A stretch of DNA of 9,503 nucleotides, taken from positions 1 through 9,503 of the forward strand of contig DATNNN010000169.1 of NCBI GenBank assembly GCA_035601815.1, given 5' to 3'. The translations under genes and the position numbers were made by a program. Under the pieces are notes generated by a model. That model was not told the origin of the DNA and did no database searches. It saw only the letters and a list, made by a program, of their open reading frames with translations. How positions within the stretch are numbered: position 1 is the stretch's first letter; every line of letters begins with the position of its first letter. Source of the DNA: DATNNN01 sp035601815. Its GTDB lineage: Bacteria > Pseudomonadota > Alphaproteobacteria > Rhizobiales > Xanthobacteraceae. Positions 1 to 5,894 of this stretch are shown in pieces.

Positions 1-231
1 ATCACCGACCCGCGCACGGACAAGCGCATCGATTTCGTCGGCGGCGCGCGCGGCCTCGCCGAGCTAGAGCGTCGGGTATCGTCGGGCGAGATGGCGGCGG
101 CCTTCGCGCTCTATCCGACGCAGATGACCGATCTCATGGCGGTGGCGGACGCGGGCGGAATCATGCCGCCGAAATCCACCTGGTTCGAGCCCAAGCTCGC
201 CGACGGCATGGTCAGCCACGTGCTGGATTGA
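1..231 (+). CDS. DUF1015 family protein, 3' end (partial)
   Basis: This is an open frame from the first base of the window to a TGA at 229-231, giving the last 76 residues of a longer protein. It contains the C-terminal pattern I recall for the DUF1015 family: an FVGGARGLAELERRV stretch, FALYPTQMTDLMAVADAG, then IMPPKSTWFEPKL near the end. DUF1015 proteins are usually about 400 residues or more, so most of the gene lies upstream of the window. Their function is not established. The gene is on the same strand as serB, 87 bp upstream of it, so the two could be co-transcribed. Family assignment rests on remembered sequence resemblance of this short C-terminal piece. Confidence 0.8.
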   Translation: MTDPRTDKRIDFVGGARGLAELERRVSSGEMAAAFALYPTQMTDLMAVADAGGIMPPKSTWFEPKLADGMVSHVLD

Positions 232-318
232 GCGCAAGGGTGCGACGCCCTCATCCTTCTTGCCGCTCGCGGTCGGACCTGCGAAGAGCACTGCGCCCAA
301 ATAAACCCCCTTGCCCGC

Positions 319-1215
319 ATGTCCCACGTCGCGACGCTGATCTCCAACCCCACCGCCCCGGCGCTCTCCACCGCGCTGATCGAGCGCGTGCGCGCCGGCC
401 TGCCCGGTGCCGGTGCGCCCGCGATTCTCGCCGACGGCATCGCCGCCGACATCCCGTTCGCCCTGCCGGCGGGCCTGAACCCGCGCGGGCTCGCCGACAT
501 CGTGCGCAACGCGCTCCAGCCGGCGCCGGTCGACGTGGTGATCCAGCCCGCGGCGGGCCGCAGGAAGCGGCTCTTCCTCACCGACATGGATTCCACCGTG
601 ATCGAGCAGGAGTGCATCGACGAGCTCGCCGACTACGTGGGCAAGAAGGCGTACGTGGCGAGCATCACCGAGCGCACCATGCGCGACGAGATCGACTTCG
701 AGCCGGCGCTGCGCAAGCGCGTGGCGCTGCTCAAGGGCCTGCCCGTCAGCGTCATCGACGAGGTGCTGCGCGAGCGCATCACGCTCATGCCCGGCGGCCG
801 GGTGCTGGTCTCCACGCTGCGCAAGCATGGCGCCTATACCTGCCTGATCTCCGGCGGCTTCACCCAGTTCACCGAGGCGATTGCGGCGGAGCTCGGCTTC
901 GACGACAACCGGGCGAACCTCCTCGAAATCGAGGACGGCAAGCTCACCGGCACCGTGGTCGAGCCGGTGCTCGGCCGCGAGGCCAAGCTCGCGGCGCTCA
1001 GGATGTTCGCCGGGCGTCTGAAGCTGAAACCCGAGGAGACGCTCGTCGCCGGTGATGGCGCCAACGACCTTTTGATGATCGAGGCGGCGGGCCTCGGCGT
1101 CGCCTATCGCGCCAAGCCCGCGGTGGCGGTCGCCGCCGCCGCGCGCATCGACCACGGCGACCTCACGGCGCTGTTGTATGCGCAGGGCTATCGGCGCGAG
1201 GAGTTCGTCGAGTAG
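319..1215 (+). CDS. serB: Phosphoserine phosphatase SerB
   Basis: The 298-residue protein is a HAD-superfamily phosphatase that hydrolyses O-phospho-L-serine to L-serine, the last step of the phosphorylated serine pathway, in the cytoplasm. The HAD motifs are all present: DMDST at residues 89-93 (nucleophile Asp89, acid/base Asp91), SGG at 178-180 (motif II), Lys223 in a REAKL context (motif III), and GDGAND at 245-250 (motif IV, Mg2+ binding). The DSTVIEQECIDELAD segment after the nucleophile is typical of SerB rather than other HAD enzymes. Residues 1-80 form the N-terminal region found in alphaproteobacterial SerB. The ATG at 319 is chosen because an MSxVATLI start is familiar for this group, but no Shine-Dalgarno sequence is visible in the C-rich bases before it. 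The TAG stop directly abuts the stop of the converging degP gene. Confidence 0.95.
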   Translation: MSHVATLISNPTAPALSTALIERVRAGLPGAGAPAILADGIAADIPFALPAGLNPRGLADIVRNALQPAPVDVVIQPAAGRRKRLFLTDMDSTVIEQECIDELADYVGKKAYVASITERTMRDEIDFEPALRKRVALLKGLPVSVIDEVLRERITLMPGGRVLVSTLRKHGAYTCLISGGFTQFTEAIAAELGFDDNRANLLEIEDGKLTGTVVEPVLGREAKLAALRMFAGRLKLKPEETLVAGDGANDLLMIEAAGLGVAYRAKPAVAVAAAARIDHGDLTALLYAQGYRREEFVE

Positions 1216-2679
1216 CTACGGAATCGCCACGCTCACGAAGCGCTGCTCGCCGTCGCCCCGCACCACCAGGAGGAGCGCCACCTTCTTGCCCTCCTTCTTC
1301 AGGGCGTCGATGCGCTTCTGCACGTCGTTGGGCGAGATCACGGCCTCCTGCGACACCTCCACGATGACGTCGCCAGCGGCTAGGCCGCGGTCGGCGGCGG
1401 GGGAATCGCGATCGATCGCCGTCACCACCACGCCCTTGGTGCCTTCCTTGATCTTGTGGCGCTTGCGCAGGTCGTCGGTGATGGTGGAAAGCCCGAGGCC
1501 GAGCAGGCGGCGCACCTGCGACTTCTCCTCGGGCGGCGTGCTCTTGATTGACGCCGGTTGCGGCTTCTCCGAATCCTCAAGGCGGCCCAGCGTGACCTTG
1601 AGCGACTCTTCCTTGCCCTTGCGCACCACCACCACGTCTACGGTCTTGCCCACCGCCGTGTCGGCGACGACGCGCGGCAGATCGCGCACGTCCTTCACCT
1701 CGCGGCCGTCGAACTTCACGATCACGTCGCCGGGCAGCACGCCGCCCTTGGCCGCCGGGCCGTTGTCGTTGACGCCGGCGATCAGCGCACCGCGCGCCCG
1801 GCCGAGGCCGAGGCTTTCCGCGATCTGGTCGTCGATCCCCTGGATGCGCACGCCGATCCAGCCGCGCCGCGTCTCGCCGAACTGGCGGAGCTGGTCGACG
1901 ATCGCCGCCACGTTCTTCGCCGGGATGGCGAAGCCGATGCCGATCGAGCCGCCCGAGGGCGAGATGATCGCGGTGTTGATGCCGACCACGTCGCCTTCCA
2001 TGTTGAACAAGGGGCCACCCGAGTTGCCGCGGTTGATGGCGGCGTCGGTCTGGATGTAGCTGTCGTAGGGACCGGAGTTGATGTCGCGGTTCCTCGCCGA
2101 CACCACGCCCACGGTCACCGAGCCGCCGAGGCCGAACGGATTGCCGATCGCCATCACCCAGTCGCCGACGCGCAGCTTCTCCGAGTCGCCGAACTTCACC
2201 GCCTTGAGCGGCTTGTCGGGCTTCACGCGCAGCACGGCGATGTCGGTCTTGGTGTCGCGGCCGATGATCTCGGCCTTGAGCTTGGAGCCGTCGGGGAAGT
2301 TGGCGTAGATCTCGTCGGCGTCGGCGATCACGTGGTTGTTGGTGACCACGATGCCGGAGGCGTCGATGACGAAGCCGGAGCCGAGCGACGATACCCGCCG
2401 CGGCGTGTTGCCCTCGCCGCGCCGCTTGAAGAATTCCTCGAAGAACTCCTCGAACGGCGAGCCGGGCGGCACCTGCGGCACCTGCATCGCCTTGCCCGAG
2501 TCGACCGTCTGCGAGGTCGAGATGTTGACCACCGCGTCCACCACCTTATCGACGGTGTCGGCGACGGAGTCGGGACCCTTGCCGGCGGCGGCAAAGCCGA
2601 GCCCGGTCGCGCCGAGCGCGAGCCCGAGCGATAGCGTGAACGCGGCGGCCGGCCGGCCGAGGCGGTGGATGGCGGACAT
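1216..2679 (-). CDS. degP: DegP/HtrA-type periplasmic serine protease with two PDZ domains
   Basis: The protein (487 residues from the chosen start) is a Do-family serine endoprotease/chaperone that removes misfolded periplasmic proteins. Residues 1 to about 32 form a signal peptide: basic MSAIHRLGR, a hydrophobic stretch, then GFAAA. The trypsin-like domain shows the catalytic triad at His116 (TNNHVI), Asp146 (TKTDIAVL) and Ser220 (NRGNSGGP). Two PDZ domains follow, about 272-363 and 390-478. The ATG at 2679 is preferred over in-frame starts further upstream (ATG 2754, GTG 2850): it is preceded by GGGGGA with a 6-base spacer and places the signal peptide at the N-terminus, whereas the extension is Arg-rich and unlike the family. 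It lies downstream of DUF2065 across a 152-bp leader with alternative hairpins. Naming within the family (DegP, MucD, DegQ) cannot be settled by eye. Confidence 0.95.
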   Translation of the reverse strand: MSAIHRLGRPAAAFTLSLGLALGATGLGFAAAGKGPDSVADTVDKVVDAVVNISTSQTVDSGKAMQVPQVPPGSPFEEFFEEFFKRRGEGNTPRRVSSLGSGFVIDASGIVVTNNHVIADADEIYANFPDGSKLKAEIIGRDTKTDIAVLRVKPDKPLKAVKFGDSEKLRVGDWVMAIGNPFGLGGSVTVGVVSARNRDINSGPYDSYIQTDAAINRGNSGGPLFNMEGDVVGINTAIISPSGGSIGIGFAIPAKNVAAIVDQLRQFGETRRGWIGVRIQGIDDQIAESLGLGRARGALIAGVNDNGPAAKGGVLPGDVIVKFDGREVKDVRDLPRVVADTAVGKTVDVVVVRKGKEESLKVTLGRLEDSEKPQPASIKSTPPEEKSQVRRLLGLGLSTITDDLRKRHKIKEGTKGVVVTAIDRDSPAADRGLAAGDVIVEVSQEAVISPNDVQKRIDALKKEGKKVALLLVVRGDGEQRFVSVAIP

Positions 2680-2714
2680 GTCGATTCCCCCGAGCGAATG
2701 GGCGAAGGCAAAAC

Positions 2715-2766
2715 TGCGCCGGAACGGTATTCGGCGCAACCGCCCTCTTATCATGCCCGGTTGCGC
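2715..2766 (-). promoter_or_regulatory. Two mutually exclusive hairpins in the degP leader (attenuator-like)
   Basis: In the direction of degP transcription, 2766-2758 (GCGCAACCG) pairs perfectly with 2742-2734 (CGGTTGCGC) across a 15-base loop. Next, 2738-2732 (TGCGCCG) pairs perfectly with 2721-2715 (CGGCGCA) across a 10-base loop. The two stems share bases 2738-2734, so only one can form at a time. The second stem is followed immediately by GTTTTG, a short T-run. An early antiterminator stem overlapping the 5' arm of a terminator-like stem is the geometry of an attenuator. No leader peptide or ligand-binding domain is evident, and the T-run is weak. The 9-bp inverted repeat could instead be a protein-binding operator. 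Confidence 0.4.
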
Positions 2767-2804
2767 GCGAATTCCGGCGGAAAAGGGACGGTCATGGACT
2801 CTCT

Positions 2805-2828
2805 GGGCCGGCAAGCACGCACCGGCCC
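2805..2828 (-). terminator. GC-rich hairpin just after the DUF2065 gene
   Basis: A perfect 7-bp stem (GGGCCGG/CCGGCCC, 2822-2828 with 2805-2811) and 10-base loop start three bases after the DUF2065 stop. No T-run follows on the - strand, so it may stabilise the 3' end of the hflKC part of the message or cause partial termination rather than act as a full intrinsic terminator. Confidence 0.35.
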
Positions 2829-2831
2829 GCC

Positions 2832-3017
2832 TCAGCCGCGCACCCACCACAGCACGAAGACGCCGAGCACCGCCGCACCAAGCCCGACCCCGCGCAACAG
2901 GGCTTCGGGCGCCTGCGCGATCTCGGCGGCGGCGCGGCGCGTGGCACCCGGGAAGGCGGCGAAGGTCAAGCCTTCGAGCGCGAGCAAAAGCCCGAGTGCT
3001 GCGATCAGGTCGCCCAC
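2832..3017 (-). CDS. DUF2065 family small inner-membrane protein
   Basis: This 61-residue protein belongs to the DUF2065 (YjeT-like) family, which is commonly found beside hflKC; its function is unknown. It has two hydrophobic segments, about residues 3-20 (DLIAALGLLLALEGL) and 40-58 (a Leu/Gly/Val helix ending LWWVRG), joined by a short basic loop with AFPGATRR. The GTG at 3017 is chosen because it gives the family's usual length and its MGDLIAALG-type beginning. An in-frame ATG at 3074 would add 19 Arg-rich residues and overlap hflC by 47 bases, which is unlikely. A TTG at 3023 is an alternative. The start lies 10 bases after the hflC stop, implying co-transcription and probable translational coupling. 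Confidence 0.85.
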   Translation of the reverse strand: MGDLIAALGLLLALEGLTFAAFPGATRRAAAEIAQAPEALLRGVGLGAAVLGVFVLWWVRG

Positions 3018-3027
3018 CGGCAACGGA

Positions 3028-3924
3028 CTAGCGGCTTCCCTGCGCCGGCGGCGCCGGCTGGCGGCCCTGGGCATCGTTGAAGTAGCGGAAGAAGTCGGAG
3101 TCGGGCGCCAGCAGGAGCCGCGTATCGTTCTGCTTCAAGCCCGCCTCGTAGGCCTGCATCGAGCGGTAGAAGGAGAAGAAGTCCGCGTCCCGCCCGTAGG
3201 CTTCGGCGAAGATGCGGTTGCGCTCGGCGTCGCCTTCGCCGCGCACCTGCTCGCCGCGCGACGTGGCGTCGGCGATGAGCACGGTGATGTCGCGGTCGGC
3301 GCGCGCCCGGATGCCCTGGGCGAGCTGGCTGCCGCCGCCGCGGATCTCGGCGGCCTCGCGCTGGCGCTCGGTCTGCATGCGCTGGAACACCGCCTGGCTG
3401 TTGGCCTCGGGCAGGTCGGCGCGGCGGATGCGCACGTCGACCACCGCGATGCCGAAGTTCAAGGCCTCGCGGTTCATCTGATCGCGAATGCGGGCCATCA
3501 GATTCTCACGCTCGTCGCGCACCACCTGGATGAAGGTCGCCTCGCCCAGCACGCGGCGCAGAGCCGAGTTGAGGATGGTGGAGAGCTGCGAGCCGGCGCG
3601 CTCGACCGTGCCCTGGGTCTGGTTGAACTTGAGCGGATCGGTGACCCGGTAGCGCGCGAAGGCGTCGACCACGAGCCGTTTCTGGTCCGAGGCGATGATT
3701 TCCTGCGCCGGATTTTCCAGATCCAGGATGCGCTTGTCGATGTAGGCGACGTTTTCGACGAGCGGCAGCTTGAACTGCAGGCCCGGCTGGGTGATGACGC
3801 GGATCGGCTCGCCGAACCGCAGCACCAGCGCCTGGCGCGTCTGATGGACGGTGAACACGGAGCTGTAGCCGAGGATCACCACGATCGCGGCGACGAGGGC
3901 GAGGAAACCGGCGATGACTTTCAT
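3028..3924 (-). CDS. hflC: FtsH protease modulator HflC
   Basis: HflC (298 residues) is an SPFH/prohibitin-family inner-membrane protein that forms a large complex with HflK around the AAA protease FtsH and modulates its access to membrane substrates. One N-terminal membrane anchor spans about residues 4-21 (FLALVAAIVVILGY). The SPFH domain follows, with VHQTRQALVLRFGEP and ITQPGLQFKLP early on and a coiled, Glu/Arg/Ala-rich segment near residues 180-240 (MQTERQREAAEIR, GEGDAERNRIFAEAY), then the conserved FFSFYRSMQAYEAGL region. The C-terminus ends in a short Pro/Gln/Gly tail. The ATG at 3924 follows a strong GGAGGT site and overlaps the hflK stop as ATGA, so the two are translationally coupled. 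Length and layout are normal for the family. Confidence 0.96.
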   Translation of the reverse strand: MKVIAGFLALVAAIVVILGYSSVFTVHQTRQALVLRFGEPIRVITQPGLQFKLPLVENVAYIDKRILDLENPAQEIIASDQKRLVVDAFARYRVTDPLKFNQTQGTVERAGSQLSTILNSALRRVLGEATFIQVVRDERENLMARIRDQMNREALNFGIAVVDVRIRRADLPEANSQAVFQRMQTERQREAAEIRGGGSQLAQGIRARADRDITVLIADATSRGEQVRGEGDAERNRIFAEAYGRDADFFSFYRSMQAYEAGLKQNDTRLLLAPDSDFFRYFNDAQGRQPAPPAQGSR

Positions 3925-5042
3925 CGGCCACCTCCCTGCGGCGCACTGGCGGGCGGGCGCGGGCGGCCGATCTCGTTGAGCGGCAGGTAGGGAACGACCC
4001 CGGTGCCGCCGCGCGGATCGATGATGATCTTGTCGGTGCCGGCGAACACGCGCTCCATGGTCTCGAGGTACATGCGCCGGCGCGTCACCTCGGGCGCCTT
4101 CTTGTATTCGTCGAGCACCTTGGTGAAGCGCGCCGCCTGGCCGCGCGCCTCGGCCACGGTCTGCTCGCGATAGGCCTCGGCCGCCTGCTGGATTTGCAGC
4201 GCACGGCCGCGCGCCTCGGGCACCACGCGGTTGGCGTAGGTCTGCGCCTCGTTCTGTAGCCGCTCGGCGTCGGCGCGCGCGGCCTGTACGTCGCGGAAGG
4301 AGTCGATCACCTGCGACGGCGGATCGACTTTCTGCATCTGCACCTGGGTGATCTGCACGCCAGCGCCGTAGGAATCGAGGACCTTCTGCATCAGATCGTG
4401 CACGGCGAGCTCGATGTTCTGCCGCGCGCCGGTCAGCACCGGCTGGATCAGGCTGCGCCCGATCACCTCGCGCATGGCGCTTTCGGCCACCGCCTTGATG
4501 GTTCCCTGCGGGCTCTGGACGTTGAACAGAAAATCAGGGGCGTTGGCGACCCGCCACAGCACCGAGAAGTCGACGTCGACGATATTCTCGTCGCCGGTGA
4601 GCATCAGGCTCTCCTCCGGCACGTCGCGCATGGTGGTGCCGCCGCGGCGGGGATCCTCGACGATCCGCATGCCCACGTCGATGCGGTTCGAGGTGGTGAC
4701 CTGCGGCGTGAGCGCGGTCTCGATCGGATAGGGCCAGTGATAGTTGAGGCCCGGCTGGGTAAGCTGCACGAACTTGCCGAAGCGCAACACCACGCCCTGC
4801 TCGTCGAGCTGGACCCGGTAGAAACCGGACACCATCCAGATCACGAAGATCAGGAGCACGATCAGGATCGTGCCGCGGCCGCCGAGCGAGCCGCCGGGCA
4901 GGAGGCTCTTCACCCGCTCCTGGACGCGGCGGATGATGTCCTCGAAGTCGGGGGTCGAGGGGCCGCTCGGCTGTGGGCCCGAGCCCCACGGGCCGCGGGG
5001 CCCGCTGCCCCAAGGTCCGCCGCTCTGATTTTTCCAAGGCAT
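3921..5042 (-). CDS. hflK: FtsH protease modulator HflK
   Basis: HflK (373 residues) is the SPFH-family partner of HflC in the membrane complex that encloses FtsH. The N-terminal 30 residues are rich in Gly, Pro, Trp and Ser (MPWKNQSGGPWGSG, then a second GPWGSGP), as in alphaproteobacterial HflK. A single membrane segment lies at about 57-73 (ILIVLLIFVIWMVSGF). The SPFH domain begins with EQGVVLRFGK and LTQPGLNYHWPYPIE. An Ala/Glu/Gln-rich coiled segment covers roughly 230-300, followed by RRRMYLETMERVFA and a Pro/Gly-rich tail. The ATG at 5042 gives the family-typical start; a GGGGGAG stretch lies about 14 bases upstream, further than ideal. It is the first gene of the hflK-hflC-DUF2065(-degP) operon and has a good promoter 43-70 bases upstream. 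Confidence 0.96.
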   Translation of the reverse strand: MPWKNQSGGPWGSGPRGPWGSGPQPSGPSTPDFEDIIRRVQERVKSLLPGGSLGGRGTILIVLLIFVIWMVSGFYRVQLDEQGVVLRFGKFVQLTQPGLNYHWPYPIETALTPQVTTSNRIDVGMRIVEDPRRGGTTMRDVPEESLMLTGDENIVDVDFSVLWRVANAPDFLFNVQSPQGTIKAVAESAMREVIGRSLIQPVLTGARQNIELAVHDLMQKVLDSYGAGVQITQVQMQKVDPPSQVIDSFRDVQAARADAERLQNEAQTYANRVVPEARGRALQIQQAAEAYREQTVAEARGQAARFTKVLDEYKKAPEVTRRRMYLETMERVFAGTDKIIIDPRGGTGVVPYLPLNEIGRPRPPASAPQGGGR

Positions 5043-5084
5043 TTTTCAGCTCTCTCCCCCGCGGCCTGCGGGTTGGCGGCCCGA

Positions 5085-5112
5085 GTTATAGGGGACGGGC
5101 GGGGCGGGTCAA
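5085..5112 (-). promoter_or_regulatory. Sigma70-type promoter of the hflKC operon
   Basis: On the - strand, TTGACC (5112-5107) and TATAAC (5090-5085) are separated by 16 bases. Each hexamer matches the housekeeping consensus at 5 of 6 positions. The predicted start near 5078 gives a leader of about 36 bases before the hflK ATG. The site lies in the only noncoding gap upstream of hflK, in unusually GC-rich surroundings where an AT-rich -10 stands out. Confidence 0.6.
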
Positions 5113-5220
5113 CGCGCGCGCCGCGACCCAGTCAGCGCCGGCCTGCGCGAGCACACCGGCGCCCCTTGAATCGCCCTGTCCGCAACGAGCCCGGCCATGA
5201 CAAATCCGTGATCGGTCGCG

Positions 5221-5442
5221 TCAGGCCGCCGGCGAGCGATAGTGATCGAGGACGTAGAGGCGAATGGCGGACGACAGGTTCCCCTGGCTGCGCGAGGCGT
5301 CGATGTTGGCGACCACCTCCGAGAGCGTCGCCTTGCGGCCGGCCGCGATCTCCTTCAACGCGTCCCAGAAATCGTCTTCCAGGCTTACACTGGTCTTATG
5401 ACCCGCGATCACGATGGATCGCTTGACGACCGGACTCTTCAT
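5221..5442 (-). CDS. Small ribbon-helix-helix domain protein
   Basis: The 73-residue protein resembles the alphaproteobacterial RHH_4-type family (COG4321), presumed DNA-binding, with targets not established. Residues 7-20 (KRSIVIAGHKTSVS) would form the short beta ribbon. LEDDFWDALKEIAA (21-34) forms the first helix and the ATLSEVVANID segment (38-48) the second. A conserved-looking Ser/Gly-rich turn (ASRSQGNLSS) and final helix AIRLYVLDHYR follow. The ATG at 5442 overlaps the TGA of the upstream DUF4169 gene as ATGA, so the pair is one transcription unit with translational coupling. The length is normal for the family. It could regulate its own operon, since a palindrome sits over the leader of the DUF4169 gene, but this is inference. 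Confidence 0.85.
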   Translation of the reverse strand: MKSPVVKRSIVIAGHKTSVSLEDDFWDALKEIAAGRKATLSEVVANIDASRSQGNLSSAIRLYVLDHYRSPAA

Positions 5443-5630
5443 CGATCTTCGCCCCCCGGCGCGATGTGCGCGCGATCGAGCTCGCGATCGCGCCTTGCCT
5501 TCTCTGCCGCATCGCGACGCCGCTCGGCCTTGCTGCGACCGAACCGAGCGCGATTTTCGGCCGCTCCCCGCGCGGCCTCGGCACGCCCCCTTGCCTTACG
5601 CGCACGCCGCAGATTGACGACTTCGCCCAT
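5439..5630 (-). CDS. DUF4169 family protein
   Basis: This 63-residue, very basic protein begins MGEVVNLRRARKARGR, the hallmark beginning of DUF4169 proteins, small alphaproteobacterial proteins of unknown function. The rest is an Arg/Lys/Ala/Glu-rich, probably helical stretch (residues about 15-55) including a NRARFGRSKAERRRDA segment, with no Cys, no Trp and no membrane segment. It overlaps the ribbon-helix-helix gene by four bases, a pairing I recall as recurrent in this class. The ATG at 5630 is the family start. The Shine-Dalgarno is weak (GGTCGGAC) and directly follows a small palindrome. The gene is divergent from fumC across 264 bp. Confidence 0.83.
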   Translation of the reverse strand: MGEVVNLRRARKARGRAEAARGAAENRARFGRSKAERRRDAAEKARRDRELDRAHIAPGGEDR

Positions 5631-5636
5631 CGTCCG

Positions 5637-5649
5637 ACCGTGAAACGGT
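5637..5649 (-). promoter_or_regulatory. Palindrome over the ribosome-binding region of the DUF4169-RHH unit
   Basis: ACCGT-TTC-ACGGT (read on the - strand) is a perfect 5-bp inverted repeat with a 3-base centre. It ends 7 bases before the DUF4169 start codon. A second small stem, CTCTC-ACC-GAGAG, lies just upstream at 5659-5671. Either could be a hairpin limiting translation or an operator, possibly for the ribbon-helix-helix protein encoded in the same unit. Short arms in GC-rich DNA can arise by chance. Confidence 0.3.
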
Positions 5650-5705
5650 TGCTTTCACTCTCGGTGAGAGGAAGTGCGCCGCGCGCGCGAAACCTTACGT
5701 AGGGT

Positions 5706-5785
5706 GCATGGTATCGCAACCAACCTTCGGATACCTCCGGAACGCCCGAGCAGGCCCCGGCGGCTGTGGTTGCATGATACCATAC
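5706..5785. repeat. Long imperfect inverted repeat in the DUF4169/fumC divergent region
   Basis: The left arm at 5706-5721 (GCATGGTATCGCAACC) matches the complement of the right arm at 5768-5785 (GTATGGTATCATGCAACC) at 15 of 16 positions with a two-base insertion. The 46-base centre holds a small stem, TTCGGA (5726-5731) with TCCGGAA (5736-5742). ATACCTCCG also occurs directly repeated at 5731-5739 and 5782-5790. The element lies about 110 bases before the fumC ATG and 76 bases before the DUF4169 ATG. It could be a pair of operator sites, a structured fumC leader, or a dispersed palindromic repeat. Confidence 0.5.
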
Positions 5786-5894
5786 CTCCGCGGTCGTGCC
5801 GATGACGCCCAGTCGCACCCCGAAGCGAGCGGCGGCGCCGTTCGCGAGGCAACGCCTGCGTGGTAGGAAGCACACGCAATTTTTGGAAAATTCC

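Noticed and set aside
237..251. Hairpin AGGGTG-CGA-CGCCCT after the DUF1015 gene as a terminator
   Set aside because: The stem is six pairs with a wobble and the following bases have only a scattered T content. It is too weak to call in GC-rich DNA.
64..1155. Long - strand open frame opposite serB
   Set aside because: It is antisense to a well-conserved SerB with all HAD motifs, and its own translation has no family resemblance.
2680..2850. N-terminal extension of degP to a GTG at 2850
   Set aside because: The added 57 residues are Arg-rich, run through the leader hairpins and bury the signal peptide. The ATG at 2679 has a good ribosome-binding site.
2665..3990. Long + strand open frame opposite hflC and DUF2065, and similar + strand frames at 1558-2634 and 4398-5426
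   Set aside because: They are antisense shadows of degP, hflC and hflK with repetitive His/Arg/Val/Asp-rich translations and no recognisable motifs.
5135..5162. Inverted repeat GCGCCGG/CCGGCGC downstream of the ribbon-helix-helix gene as its terminator
   Set aside because: The loop is 14 bases, no T-run follows on the - strand, and GC-only 7-bp repeats are common at this base composition.
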